Below are positions 10,501 to 18,412 of a DNA stretch of 64,000 nucleotides, piece after piece (the stretch's first letter is position 1; each line of letters begins with the position of its first letter). Where the stretch lies: contig OW388296.1 of assembly GCA_936450465.1 (NCBI GenBank), positions 17,464,526 through 17,528,525 of the forward strand, in the 5' to 3' direction. Origin of the DNA: Gibbula magus (lineage: Eukaryota > Mollusca > Gastropoda > Trochida > Trochidae). The notes below the pieces were generated by a model that did not search any database, was not told the DNA's origin, and saw only the letters and a program-made list of their open reading frames with translations. The position numbers and the translations under genes were made by a program.

Positions 10501-13500
10501 CTATATAATGTTGATATGTTTATAATGTTTCATATGATGTTTACTCTTTTCTATTTATAATCTTACTTCACGTGAGAAGCAACTCATCTTACATTACATT
10601 TCCTACTCTCCGATAATTTCTATTTCAGACGGCTGGGTTTCGACTTCCGGAAGGGACCACCCGTATTTATTGGTGGATCTGCTTGCGCAATTCAACGTAA
10701 CCAGTTACACGGTTCAGGGAGCACTTCAAGCAGGATTTGTGAATAATTTCACACTGCACTACAGTAACGACAACCTGACATGGTTGATCTACACGGATGA
10801 CACGGGGTCCGCTATCCTGCCGGGCACAGAGGGGTCTGAAGGCCTGTCCTCTCATCAAATCGTTCCGGCTGTTAAAGTGGGTACCAGGGAGATAATTATC
10901 ATTTTGTTCAAACTACGCTTAAACAAAGCTTAGCAGTTAAAAATGACGAAATAATATTTGAACAACTTTTTCATCAACTGATCTTGTTCCGGCTATCAAA
11001 GCGGTAACCAGGATGAATATAATAATTTTGTTGAAATTGCTTTTGAAATAATATAAATCTATAAGAAGTTAAGAATGACGAAAATGATTTTTGATAAACT
11101 TACAGTTACATTCGTTCATTATCTAAATTGCATGTTTTCTCCTTATTCAGGCAAGGTATTTAGCAATTCAACCTATGACATCTGGACATGGTTTACGGAT
11201 AGAACTGTATGGGTGCCGACATAAACAACAGGAAGGCGTCTCATACACGCTAGTTGATGGTCAAATAGATGTAAGTATAAACATGTTGAGACCTGCAGTC
11301 GTCCTCTTGAATATACAGGGGTACCGTTTGATGTACACAAACCCAGCAGCATAGTGGTAGTTCGTATTTGTCAGCGAGCCAATCAGAGTGCACGGTGATG
11401 ATTTGCCATGACACGCCTCTTTCAGTATGATTTCACTCTTTTTATGCTGGTTAATATCGTTGCAGGGCACAATTCCCGCTAGGTTACATTCCACCTGATG
11501 AAGGAGTGAGCATATACTCCGAAACGTCGTGTATTTTCACATTAAAGAAGTTGTTATCCAGAAAATCTTCCTGTTCTGTATACCACAAATTTCCCTTCAA
11601 AGACGTCGACCTAACGATGTAGTCGATGTAAAGTGTGATTTCATTAAAGCATGTATATTATAAGTAGTATCCTTTTAAGCTCAAGCAAGGGGATTTTGTT
11701 AGAAAAGGAAAATTCGACTAAGTAGAATAGAGGTTAGGTTCGAAAATCTGAAGTGAGGAAACTCGGTAGGAAGAGGTGACCATGAGTTTAATTGTTGGTG
11801 CAGATAGCAGACTGAGCCTTGTGTCGCTTATTACAGGACAGTGAAGACTGGGTGATTGAAGGCAGTCCTTATATCATCAACTATGAGACTGAGATATCCG
11901 CAACAGCAAGGGTCCGGATTCACGAAGGCGTTAAGGTTGTCTTTAACTCATCCAGAGCCGGTTTTAACATATATGGTAAGTTTTAGTATTGAACATAATA
12001 ATCGGGGATTAACAAACCAAAACGTCTCGATGCCAGATTTAAAGATGAGGTAATTCTAATTTATGATGTAATTTGTCTTAATATTTCTATGTCTGATGTA
12101 AATTTAACACGATTTTGCATTTTATTTTAGGTACGGTAGAAGCTACAGGAACAGAGTTCGTACACCCACTTCCGTTTGCGCACGCACCGAATCAATGGTT
12201 GGGATTAATCCTTATGGACCAAGGTACTCAGCTTTCTCTAGTAATCAGGGAGATAAAGACAGCTGTTGATATTTTGATATATTTTGTGTAAATGTAAGAT
12301 TTGAACTTTGTTTGTGGATTCTAGTTGATGCAGTGTTACATTTGTTATTAAAATTCAGCTTACTTTGAAATACGAAGATATTGTTTCGTGGCATAAAATA
12401 CCAACGACATTTGACTGTTTCATCGCTAATTGGCGTTAAAGTGTATCTTTTCAAAATCACTCTTCAAGATTTGCCATAATATTTCTTCATTATTTGTCTG
12501 GTTGATTATGATACTAATTAAAAATAAAGCCACAGGAACTCGATATCGGAATTAAAATGCAGGTAAAACGTAAGTAAAAGAACTACTCCCTGTATGCAAA
12601 TAAACCCTTCTGCTGTCTATTTGTATATAGGATGTATTTTAACTGCTGCTGAATCTCGTTGTTTGCCAGGCACCATTGCGCTAGACAACTGCAGTATAGC
12701 AGGTGCCCGGACAGGCCTCTCGGGCGCTCTTGCTTCCATGGAGGTCAGGAACTGTCGTGTGTTCGAGAACAACGTCGGGATCCATCTGACAGAAGGAGGT
12801 GTTGATGGTAGCGCTGTTCTTTCCGGTACAACTATTTCTGGGAACTCCATGGAGGGCATTCTGTTGGACGAGTCGGGTCCTGCTAAATCATGGATTACGC
12901 TGGATGATTGTCAGCTATTGAACAACGGAAATGGTTTCGGATTTGAAGCATCAGTGACTCTTTTAGCCAGAGACACCGTGTTCTCCTTCAACAATGGACA
13001 TGGAATCTCTAATGTTAACTATTCTGATTTTTCGATTTCAATAGTTTTGGATAAATGTTTCTTTGAGGAAAATGCAAGGAGCGGTATATATCTCGTCTTT
13101 GTTCGTTCTTCGTCAGAGCCATCCCTCAACTTAACTATTTTGAATTCAACTTTTAAAAGAAACAAGGATCTTGCGTTGATTTCAAGCTTTTGGCATTCTC
13201 CAGAACTATTTTTGATCTCGATAAAAAATTCATACATAATAGAAAACAGTGCAAAAGGTATGCACATAGAACTTCCGCGATATGGTAATGGAAGGGGTCT
13301 CATCGACTTTGTCAACAACAGGTTTGTAGATATTGAAGACAAACATCCATCTTCCCGGTTTCTTGTATTTGTTCAGAGTTTGACCACAAGTTCATTTCAA
13401 GCTAAGGTAACAATTAAACAGAACATTTTCCAGAAAGGTATTGCAATGCAATTACAAGGAAATAACAACATCACCTACAACATAAGCAACAACACCATCA

Positions 13501-16500
13501 CAACAACGGAAACGTGGTCTGACGCCGGGGTGATTATACATGGAGGAGAGACCAGCCTGGAAGGCAATTCCTTCGTCAACTGCACCACTCGGATAGTCAT
13601 CAAACTTGTCACTCCATCGAGTCTCTACAGGAACATCTTCATCAACCCAGATGCAGAATATGATCTCTTCGTTGAATATGACTACTACAAATACTACAGT
13701 GAGATCATTAATGCTTCCTTTAACTATTGGGGAGCTGCGGAACCTAGAACACGAATCAGAGACTTCTTCATGGACTCCGATCTGATGTTCGTGGACATCG
13801 ACCCAATGTACACAACGCCGGACATGGATGAAATCAGATCGGATTCTGTTGGCTTCAGTTCGAGCGGAGGTGTTGCTGGAGGCTTGTTGTTCCAGGATGT
13901 TGTCATTGGGCCTCACGAGAACCTGCTAGTGAAGAAAGGCATCTATGTTCCTGAAGGACTGCGTCTCATCATACTAGAAGGTGTAACTCTGACCTTCGAG
14001 TTGGGCACAGGAATACATGTAAAAGGTTTGTGGAATTATATCAAAAAGTTTGAAATGTATATATAATTATTTCAAATAATTTCATTTATCATTGATATAG
14101 TCTTATATATGATACAATATCTATTGTCAATATATGTTATACTATAATTGAATTCGCTTGTTACGGCATTCTTAAACTATTGTTTTTATTCGATGCCTCA
14201 CCTGTGTAGCCAGTGGTTAGTTCCACTACTCACCAACAGTTTGACAAATCAGAAAGTGACCAGTATTGGTGACAAGGTGTTGAACTTTGGTTGCCTGGAA
14301 TCGCTTTTGATAACCAGAGGGCTATCTTAATGATCTACAACCTTTGTGTATTGCTGTTTTATCTTAATGCACAGGCTCTTTGGATGTCAGAGGAGAATTG
14401 TCCAGCAAGGTTTTGATGCAGGGTGGTTCTAGTTCTGGATTACTAGTCACGTGGAATGGGTTGTGGATAGAGGGAACAGGTAATATTGTACTTCGCAGTG
14501 CGTGCTTCTATATCCGTATGTACCTTAAATCCTTTAGAAATACTGGAAAAACACACACTTTTTAAAAAATTATTTGACATGGACCCTTTAAAAGTAATTA
14601 AAGGTTTGAAGAAGCTCCGAATCCTTGTAATTTTTATCCCACCGATATGTAATACCGTGGGATATAGTCGTCGCGCTGTCCGTCTGTCTGTCCGTCCGTC
14701 CGTAATAATTTCGTTTCCGGAGCAGAACTCGAAAACCGTTCATGATATCTTTTTGAAACTTTCCATGTGTATTACCCACTAGCTGAAGTGGTGCCTTGTG
14801 ATATTTTCATATTTCTAAAATTTTTATTTTTTTTATGTTTCCATAGAAACGTGTTTGATTTTGACTGCTTCTGGAGCAGATGTCCAAAACCCTTAACATA
14901 CCTGAAACTCCCACTAATACCCACTAACTGAAGTACGGTAGTAGATACACAAGTATCTGTCAAAGATGTGTTCTACAAATTTTGTGGGACCGGTGGGATA
15001 TGTCATCTTCTGATGACTCTTGTCTAATATAAGTGCCAATCTTAATCATGCCAGTAAAATACATGAATTCTAGCCTTGGCCTACCTCACTGTCATTGAAG
15101 TAAAGCAATTTCGATGTAACGAGCATGATACATTAGTATGATAATGGTAGAACTACAATCCCATTTTGTCAAACTGATACATGTCCAATGTATCTAAAGA
15201 GGAGGGAGACTTGATTTGAGCTCTAGGGTGTCTCATAATGACCCTGAGATCTTAGAAGCAGCCGACTAAAATTCAATAATATACGATATTTGTTTGATAT
15301 TGGCTGACAACTTCTTTTTTATATACACAGATTTAAATATAACCCATGCAGTTATAGGACAGTTAAAATCAATTAAATCAACACGCGATAAACCGACGTC
15401 CTTCACCTTGAGAGATACCGTCATCGATGGCTGTTATCAAGCATTTTTCATACGGCAGTCGAAGGAGTTTAAACTTTCATTGAACGTTGTCGAAATAAGA
15501 AACTGCAATATATGGATGAGTGTTGAACTTTCTGAAGATTCCACTGCAACTGTCGATATCGACAAGTGCGTAATTGATTCCGGGAAAGGGATGGTTTTAA
15601 ATCCATTATCCACTGGACACCTCAACATTTCTATCCACGATTCTCGTCTGCACATTCGTTATTCAGTGTTTTCTCTTCTATCTTGTTCCACGGATGTGTC
15701 CCTAAGAATTCGAAATGCTTCCCTGACGAAACAAGCGCGGTATTCAAATGACATATATATAATGAGTTCAACAGTTAACATACATGTTCTTGGACTAGAA
15801 GCTAGAACAAAAACCTCGGGCATAGCTGTACAACTTTGCCCAATACGGAGCAATACCACAACGGGTGTGATTGAAGTCAGAGATTCGCATTTTGTGGTGC
15901 GGGGCTTTACATCACCACTAAATATAACCACACAGGGACACGGTAACTTTAATCCCCTTGATGTCCGGGTCATTAACAACACATTCACCACGGACTCGGA
16001 CTTACCAATTGCAAGTGTTGCTATCAACACGAAAAAGACCACCGCCGTCATCGTGTCGGATAACACCTTCAACCAATTGGACTTGACCATTGATAGCGAT
16101 GCAGACTATGTCCACTTGAAGGAAAATGTCTTCAATGGGCGAAATTATAAAATCGTGATACATTCATCTGGGAATGCAGCCATTGCTTTAACAGGAAATG
16201 AACTTAATGGTCATGGGCAGTTGAGAATGTCAGAAAATGGCTCAGCAAACATGCATATAAATTACAACATCTTAAAATATGCTTCGGTAAACGTAAATGC
16301 TTCCAACGTTAACGTGTCCATGAACATTTTTGAAGGCGGTACTATTGAGTTGGGCTCTGTACTCGGTGGGGACTCTACTTCTCTGGAAAGCCTTTCCACC
16401 AATGCAACTCGGGACAGCGAGTCCGGCTCCAGCGGTTGCACTGTTACAGAAAACCTATTTCAGAGAAGTCTGCTGATGTTTTCGAATCCTCACTGTGCCA

Positions 16501-17426
16501 TACACAGAAACCAGTTCTTCAGCAGTCATGGCTGGAATCTGCAGTTTGTAGGTTACTGCTATGCAGAGCTGACAGTCAACTGCAGTCATAACTACTGGGA
16601 CACTCCACATGATTATGCGATCTCCACCAGAATCTACGACTCGACCGAGGACCAAAACCTACCTGTGATAACGTTCAAACCTTTCTATCTGAACTTTAAC
16701 TTCACGGCGTTGAAGCTTTCTACGGAGTCAGGTGAACCTTTTATTTCATCAAACGGATCCATCGGCGGAAGAATCGGCGGTCACGTGACTCTGACAGCCA
16801 ATCGCAGCCCTTATACTGTCATTAAGGATATTCTCGTGGAGAAACTGGAGTCGTTGACATTGGAAGCTGGCGTGACGCTTCTCTTTCCTCGCTACATGGG
16901 TATACGAGTTTTAGGTGAGTATTCAGGCATTTCTAGTGGTGTTTGTATTAATGTAGGCTCTTAGAATGAAATGACTGTGTAAATTAGGAATATATTCTTT
17001 TAATTAATTAATTTATTAAAATATTTAAGTAATGAATTTAAATACACAACGTAAATCCTTTTGAAAGACTGGATAAATACACAATGTCTGTGAAAAACTT
17101 ACATTGACCCTTTAAGTAAGTAATGGTTTGAAGAAGCCCCGAATATTTGTACTATAAAACTTTAAGGGGACTTACATGCTTGACAGGGACCGATTTGCAG
17201 ATTATTTCCTACAAGATGTTGATGTAGATTGCATTAGGTTTATATTGCAATAATGTTGACTTGATACATGTACATACCCCCGGGAAGATGTTCAATACAA
17301 AACCTAATCATTTAATGTTTCTTTAAGGTAAACTGCGAGTTCTTGGCAATTCGAGCCACCCTGTATATGCGAAAGCCAAAGTTGATGGTGAAAAATGGTC
17401 CGGAGTAAGCCTTGAAGAAACAAAGC
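7471..17426 (+). CDS. Secreted or membrane-anchored discoidin plus triple beta-helix protein, Bark beetle/Anakonda-like (10 exons, 3' incomplete)
   Basis: Exons 7471-7525, 9862-9987, 10629-10876, 11151-11270, 11837-11975, 12131-12223, 12670-14025, 14375-14479, 15331-16914 and 17328-17426 join in frame to 3925 nt, 1308 codons plus one base. Every junction is GT-AG and phases match. Residues 1-18 are a hydrophobic signal peptide. C25-C165 is an F5/8 type C domain closed by its two terminal cysteines. From about residue 184 the protein enters beta-helix modules: each opens with a strand-rich segment ending in a 'GxxVxG' turn, continues with many N-x-F/I-x-x-N type PbH1 coils, and ends with an NYWG/NYWD motif. 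Known family: Drosophila Anakonda/Bark beetle, a triple-repeat tricellular junction protein. The discoidin N-terminus is not something I recall for that fly protein, and no SRCR or lectin domain is visible here. A role in adhesion or extracellular matrix is inferred. The C-terminus lies beyond the 46-bp array. Confidence 0.78.
7762..8371. mobile_element. Dispersed element B, short relative of element A (intron 1)
   Basis: The left end AGCTCATCAGGCCTGTAAAG, with GGCTTATGGCATGGG, and the right end TGATGAACTACAGAGCCC with ATGACTCTATTTTT match those of element A. The CCGT run is reduced to GTCGTCCGTCGCCCGTAAAC and only about one internal unit is left. Confidence 0.6.
8372..9414. other. Intron 1, remainder
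   Basis: No exon or known repeat. GCGAGTTTACA and GCGAGTTTACAAGCGAATTT near 8755-8795 form a short direct repeat. The minus-strand frame 8407-8625 has no recognisable features. Confidence 0.5.
9415..9558. repeat. Foldback (imperfect inverted repeat, 144 bp) in intron 1
   Basis: 9415-9448 (CTGATTTTAATCCTTGCGG then TATTTTCCT) pairs with 9527-9558 (AGGAAATACTGCAAGG then CCTAAATCAG) with two small gaps and few mismatches. Inner parts (TGTCAAGACA against TTTCTTAACACA) may extend the stem. MITE-like. Confidence 0.6.
9862..9987 (+). CDS. Exon 2: first part of the F5/8 type C domain
   Basis: The acceptor is CTGCAG and the donor GTAAGT. The exon is 126 nt, phase 1-1. It encodes the diagnostic discoidin opening CESPLGFEDGSISDGQLTAS, with the first disulfide cysteine at residue 25. 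The other two frames meet stops at once (TGA or TAG), which fixes the phase. Confidence 0.85.
9988..10628. other. Intron 2
   Basis: GTAAGT to TTTCAG. AT-rich, with an A-rich run near 10205-10225. No other element seen. Confidence 0.7.
10629..10876 (+). CDS. Exon 3: core of the F5/8 type C domain
   Basis: The acceptor is TATTTCAG, and G+AC makes Asp. The exon encodes GWVSTSGRDHPYLLVDLL and an FTLHYSND segment, the conserved W and the 'LxVDL' and 'YSxD' strands of discoidin domains. N-glycosylation sequons NVT, NFT and NLT are present. The donor is GTGGGT after GTT AAA, chosen because it is the only nearby site that joins exon 4 as V-K-A-R-Y-L. The last 25 bases and donor are duplicated downstream (see intron 3 entry). 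Confidence 0.85.
10852..11100 (+). repeat. Tandem duplication of the exon 3 end and its donor (fills intron 3)
   Basis: Copy 1 (about 10852-10969) starts in exon 3, covers its last 25 bases and the donor, and runs into the intron. Copy 2 (about 10971-11100) repeats it at about 75-80% identity. Shared stretches are TTCCGGCT, the AAAG/GGTACC donor area (AAAGCGGTAACC in copy 2), TAATTTTGTT, and TTAAAAATGACGAAA against TTAAGAATGACGAAA. Copy 2 keeps a potential donor at 11003. Intron 3 consists almost wholly of this duplication. Confidence 0.7.
11151..11270 (+). CDS. Exon 4: end of the F5/8 type C domain
   Basis: The acceptor is TTATTCAG, the exon 120 nt, phase 0-0, the donor GTAAGT. It reads ARYLAIQPMTSGHGLRIELY then G-C, the standard discoidin ending, with the closing cysteine at residue 165. 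A linker of about 18 residues (R166-D183) follows before the beta-helix part. Confidence 0.85.
11271..11836. other. Intron 4
   Basis: Bounded by GTAAGT and TTACAG. The middle (about 11280-11640), including the hammerhead-like motif and an ATTAAAGAAGTTGTTATCC segment after it, looks like an inserted dispersed element. The minus-strand frame 11261-11494 shows no known domain. Confidence 0.6.
11487..11533 (+). ncRNA. Hammerhead ribozyme-like motif in intron 4
   Basis: The order of core parts is right. CTGATGA (11495-11501), a helix II stem GGAGT (11503-11507) with ACTCC (11516-11520), then GAAA (11521-11524) and CGTC with the expected cleavage position after 11528. ACGT can form the minimal, loop-less helix III described for type I hammerheads of Penelope-like and related retroelements. 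CAC before CTGATGA pairs with GTG after the cut as a short helix I. One flaw: an extra A (11502) at the base of helix II makes an A-C mismatch or bulge, so activity is uncertain. The flanking 11420-11640 resembles a dispersed element. Confidence 0.5.
11837..11975 (+). CDS. Exon 5: opening strands of beta-helix module I
   Basis: The acceptor is TTACAG, 139 nt, phase 0-1, donor GTAAGT. It encodes DWVIEGSPYIINYETEIS and then a segment ending 'VRIHEGVKVVF...GFNIYG'. This is the module cap in which 'SPY-x-V/I' precedes strands of the type 'xLxIxxGVxVxFxxxxGxxVxG'. The same pattern recurs at the end of exons 7 and 9, which is the main reason for counting three modules. Confidence 0.8.
12131..12223 (+). 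CDS. Exon 6: short linker exon of module I
   Basis: The acceptor is TTTTAG, 93 nt, phase 1-1, donor GTACTC. It encodes GTVEATGTEFVHPLPFAH and then 'NQWLGLILMDQ', the 'GTLxAxGT ... WxGIxF' strand pair typical of these modules. It is homologous in position, length and phase to exon 8 (105 nt) and exon 10 (99 nt). Confidence 0.78.
12224..12669. other. Intron 6
   Basis: GTACTC to GCCAG. No repeat seen. The last 76 bases are open in frame with exon 7 but lack beta-helix character. Confidence 0.6.
12670..14025 (+). CDS. Exon 7: long PbH1 exon, body of module I and cap of module II
   Basis: The acceptor is TTGCCAG; G+GC makes Gly, continuing DQGTIALDNCSIAG. The exon is 1356 nt, phase 1-1, donor GTTTGT (weak). 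It carries at least ten beta-helix coils such as NCRVFENNVGIHL, DCQLLNNGNGF and NSTFKRNKDLAL, and many N-glycosylation sequons. The NYWG motif at 13722-13733 is followed by a 'RIRDFFMDSDLMFV' segment, the module end. The exon closes with the next cap (GGVAGG, then VKKGIYVPEGLRLI, ending GIHVKG). An open frame continues upstream to an ATG at 12594, but splicing at 12670 fits the fold better. Confidence 0.85.
14026..14374. other. Intron 7
   Basis: GTTTGT to CACAG. AT-rich first half; the second half (14150-14330) is less AT-rich with a small open frame and no recognised domain. Confidence 0.6.
14375..14479 (+). CDS. Exon 8: short linker exon of module II
   Basis: The acceptor is GCACAG, 105 nt, phase 1-1, donor GTAATA. 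It reads GSLDVRGELSSKVLMQGG and then 'LLVTWNGLWIEGT', matching the 'GxLxVxGx ... WxGIxI' logic of exon 6. The small size means it is easily missed by gene callers. Confidence 0.8.
14520..14632. repeat. Intron 8 copy of a segment shared with intron 9
   Basis: TTAAATCCTTTAGAAATACTGG, in pieces, through GACCCTTTAAAAGTAATTAA and GGTTTGAAGAAGCTCCGAAT matches 17045-17147 in the same order and orientation. Element C starts immediately after this copy. Confidence 0.6.
14635..15000. mobile_element. Element C: 366 bp with perfect 10-bp inverted ends (intron 8)
   Basis: TATCCCACCG at 14635-14644 is the exact reverse complement of CGGTGGGATA at 14991-15000. Inside are a CTGTCCGT/CCGT run and two copies, 154 bp apart, of a unit starting GGAGCAGA with ACTAGCTGAAGT-like endings. 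The plan (inverted ends, CCGT run, tandem units near 150 bp) is the same as element A although the ends differ. No coding sequence. Confidence 0.6.
15001..15330. other. Intron 8, part after element C
   Basis: No repeat or exon seen. It ends in a pyrimidine-rich tract and ATACACAG. Confidence 0.6.
15331..16914 (+). CDS. Exon 9: long PbH1 exon, body of module II and cap of module III
   Basis: The acceptor is ATACACAG; G+AT makes Asp. The exon is 1584 nt, phase 1-1, donor GTGAGT. It carries coils such as NCNIWMSVEL, NNTFTTDSDL and DNTFNQLDLTI, then NYWD at 16590-16601 followed by 'ISTRIYDSTEDQNLPVITF', the module end. It closes with GGRIGGHVTLTANRSPYTV and a 'LTLEAGVTLLFPRYMGIRVLG' type cap, aligned with the ends of exons 5 and 7. 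The open frame extends upstream to an ATG at 15294; the splice acceptor is preferred. Confidence 0.85.
16915..17327. other. Intron 9
   Basis: GTGAGT to TTTAAG. It contains the segment shared with intron 8 and otherwise nothing recognised. Confidence 0.65.
17045..17147. repeat. Intron 9 copy of a segment shared with intron 8
   Basis: AAATCCTTTTGAAAGACTGG, then TTGACCCTTTAAGTAAGTAA, then GGTTTGAAGAAGCCCCGAAT align with 14520-14632. It is either a dispersed repeat or a relic of the duplication that made the two exon pairs. Confidence 0.55.
17328..17426 (+). CDS. Exon 10: short linker exon of module III
   Basis: The acceptor is CTTTAAG, 99 nt, phase 1-1, donor GTGAGT. It reads GKLRVLGNSSHPVYAKAKVD and then 'GEKWSGVSLEETK', again the 'GxLxVxGxxxxPV ... 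WxGVxL' linker. If the intron were retained the frame would stop within two codons (TAG at 17431). By analogy with exons 6-7 and 8-9 a long PbH1 exon should follow. None is visible before the array. Confidence 0.75.
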
Positions 17427-18353
17427 GTGAGTAGAATGATGAATTCCAGGCATTAAGAGATTGTTCTTTCGGGGTATTTAAATAACACTTGTGACGGCAT
17501 CCTATTGTCCTTTCACTCCATTATTTATCAGTAATGGAGAGTTACACATCACATCATACTTTTGAAGTTGAAATTTAATTTATTGAACTTTAACTTTAAA
17601 ATCAATTTTTTTTATATAAAAGAGCAATACGCTGAGTGTAATTTAAGTAGGGTAACATCCTCGCAACTCTCCATTCCTTAAAAATAATGGGCCTCGGCTC
17701 CATTATCCCTAAGTAATGGATAGTTACTCGGACATTACCCTCTACATATTTATTCAGTCATATACGGGGACATTCGAGAGGGCATTTCTGTTCATAATCT
17801 ACGTTATCCATACATGTGTATACCATAATGCAGGAGTAATTTAACAACTAAAGGTTATAGATTTTGATAACTTTAGATGATGCATTTTGACAAGTCTAAA
17901 ATGCACATTCATTAAAATCAAAACAATGAGAAGTAAAGCCATCCGTCGGCGCTTCAAGTATGGAGAGCTTTGCTGTGGCCCAATAAGACAATGTTGATAA
18001 ATCTAAGGATACTTAGTGGTTACTTTGTGGATATTTTATCAATATATATGCTTTATGATTAAAAAGTTGTAAACACACGTTTTCTCATTTAATGTAATAT
18101 ACAAAACAAAATGGCCCATTCTCCGCTAGAGACAACAACACAAAGCAGAAAATGTTCCATCCCAAATTCATTGAAGAGCTTTGTACTAACAGGAATGATC
18201 AGAGAGAATATTCACTCGCTCACTAAGGTTTAACACAAAGGTATCCAAATTTGATACATTTATATCAAATATAAAACATCTAGTTACATACATGTACTTG
18301 CTTAAGCGAAAAATCGTGCTGCTGCCCCTTTAACATTACTAGATGTCTGATCA
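17427..18353. other. Start of intron 10, no exon found
   Basis: After the GTGAGT donor there is no acceptor followed by a phase-matched beta-helix frame. The foldback at 17516-17745 is the only structure seen. The intron therefore seems to continue into the array. Confidence 0.55.
17516..17745. repeat. Nested inverted repeats in intron 10
   Basis: CTCCATTA/TAATGGAG (17516-17539) is a hairpin. AATGGAGAGTT (17533-17543) is matched in reverse by AACTCTCCATT (17665-17675). A third copy, CCATTATCCCTAAGTAATGG, follows near 17700. This is probably a degraded foldback element, about 700 bp before the array. Confidence 0.5.
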
Positions 18354-18412
18354 CTTGACGAAGCCCTGTTGGTGAAGTATTATCATTTAAGGAGTGATAG
18401 TTAATCACTAAA
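18354..18412. repeat. Diverged 46-mer unit with a 10-bp insertion, outside the array
   Basis: CTTGACG, then CCCTGTTGGTGAAGTA, then AGGAGTGATAGTTAATCAC follow the unit in the right order. TTATCATTTA is inserted between the AGTA and AGGGG parts and several bases differ. About 20 bp of unrelated sequence separates it from the first regular unit. It is either an old edge unit that escaped homogenisation or the seed of the array. Confidence 0.75.

Noticed and set aside
13452..13916. 154-codon minus-strand frame
   Set aside because: It is antisense to exon 7, whose plus-strand reading has clear beta-helix motifs and splice sites.
14486..14782. 98-codon frame in intron 8
   Set aside because: It lies across the intron segment and element C; the Ser-Val-Arg-Pro run is translated CCGT repeat.
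17622..17700. Possible exon 11 after an AAAAG acceptor
   Set aside because: The in-phase reading stops after about 20 codons and has no beta-helix pattern.
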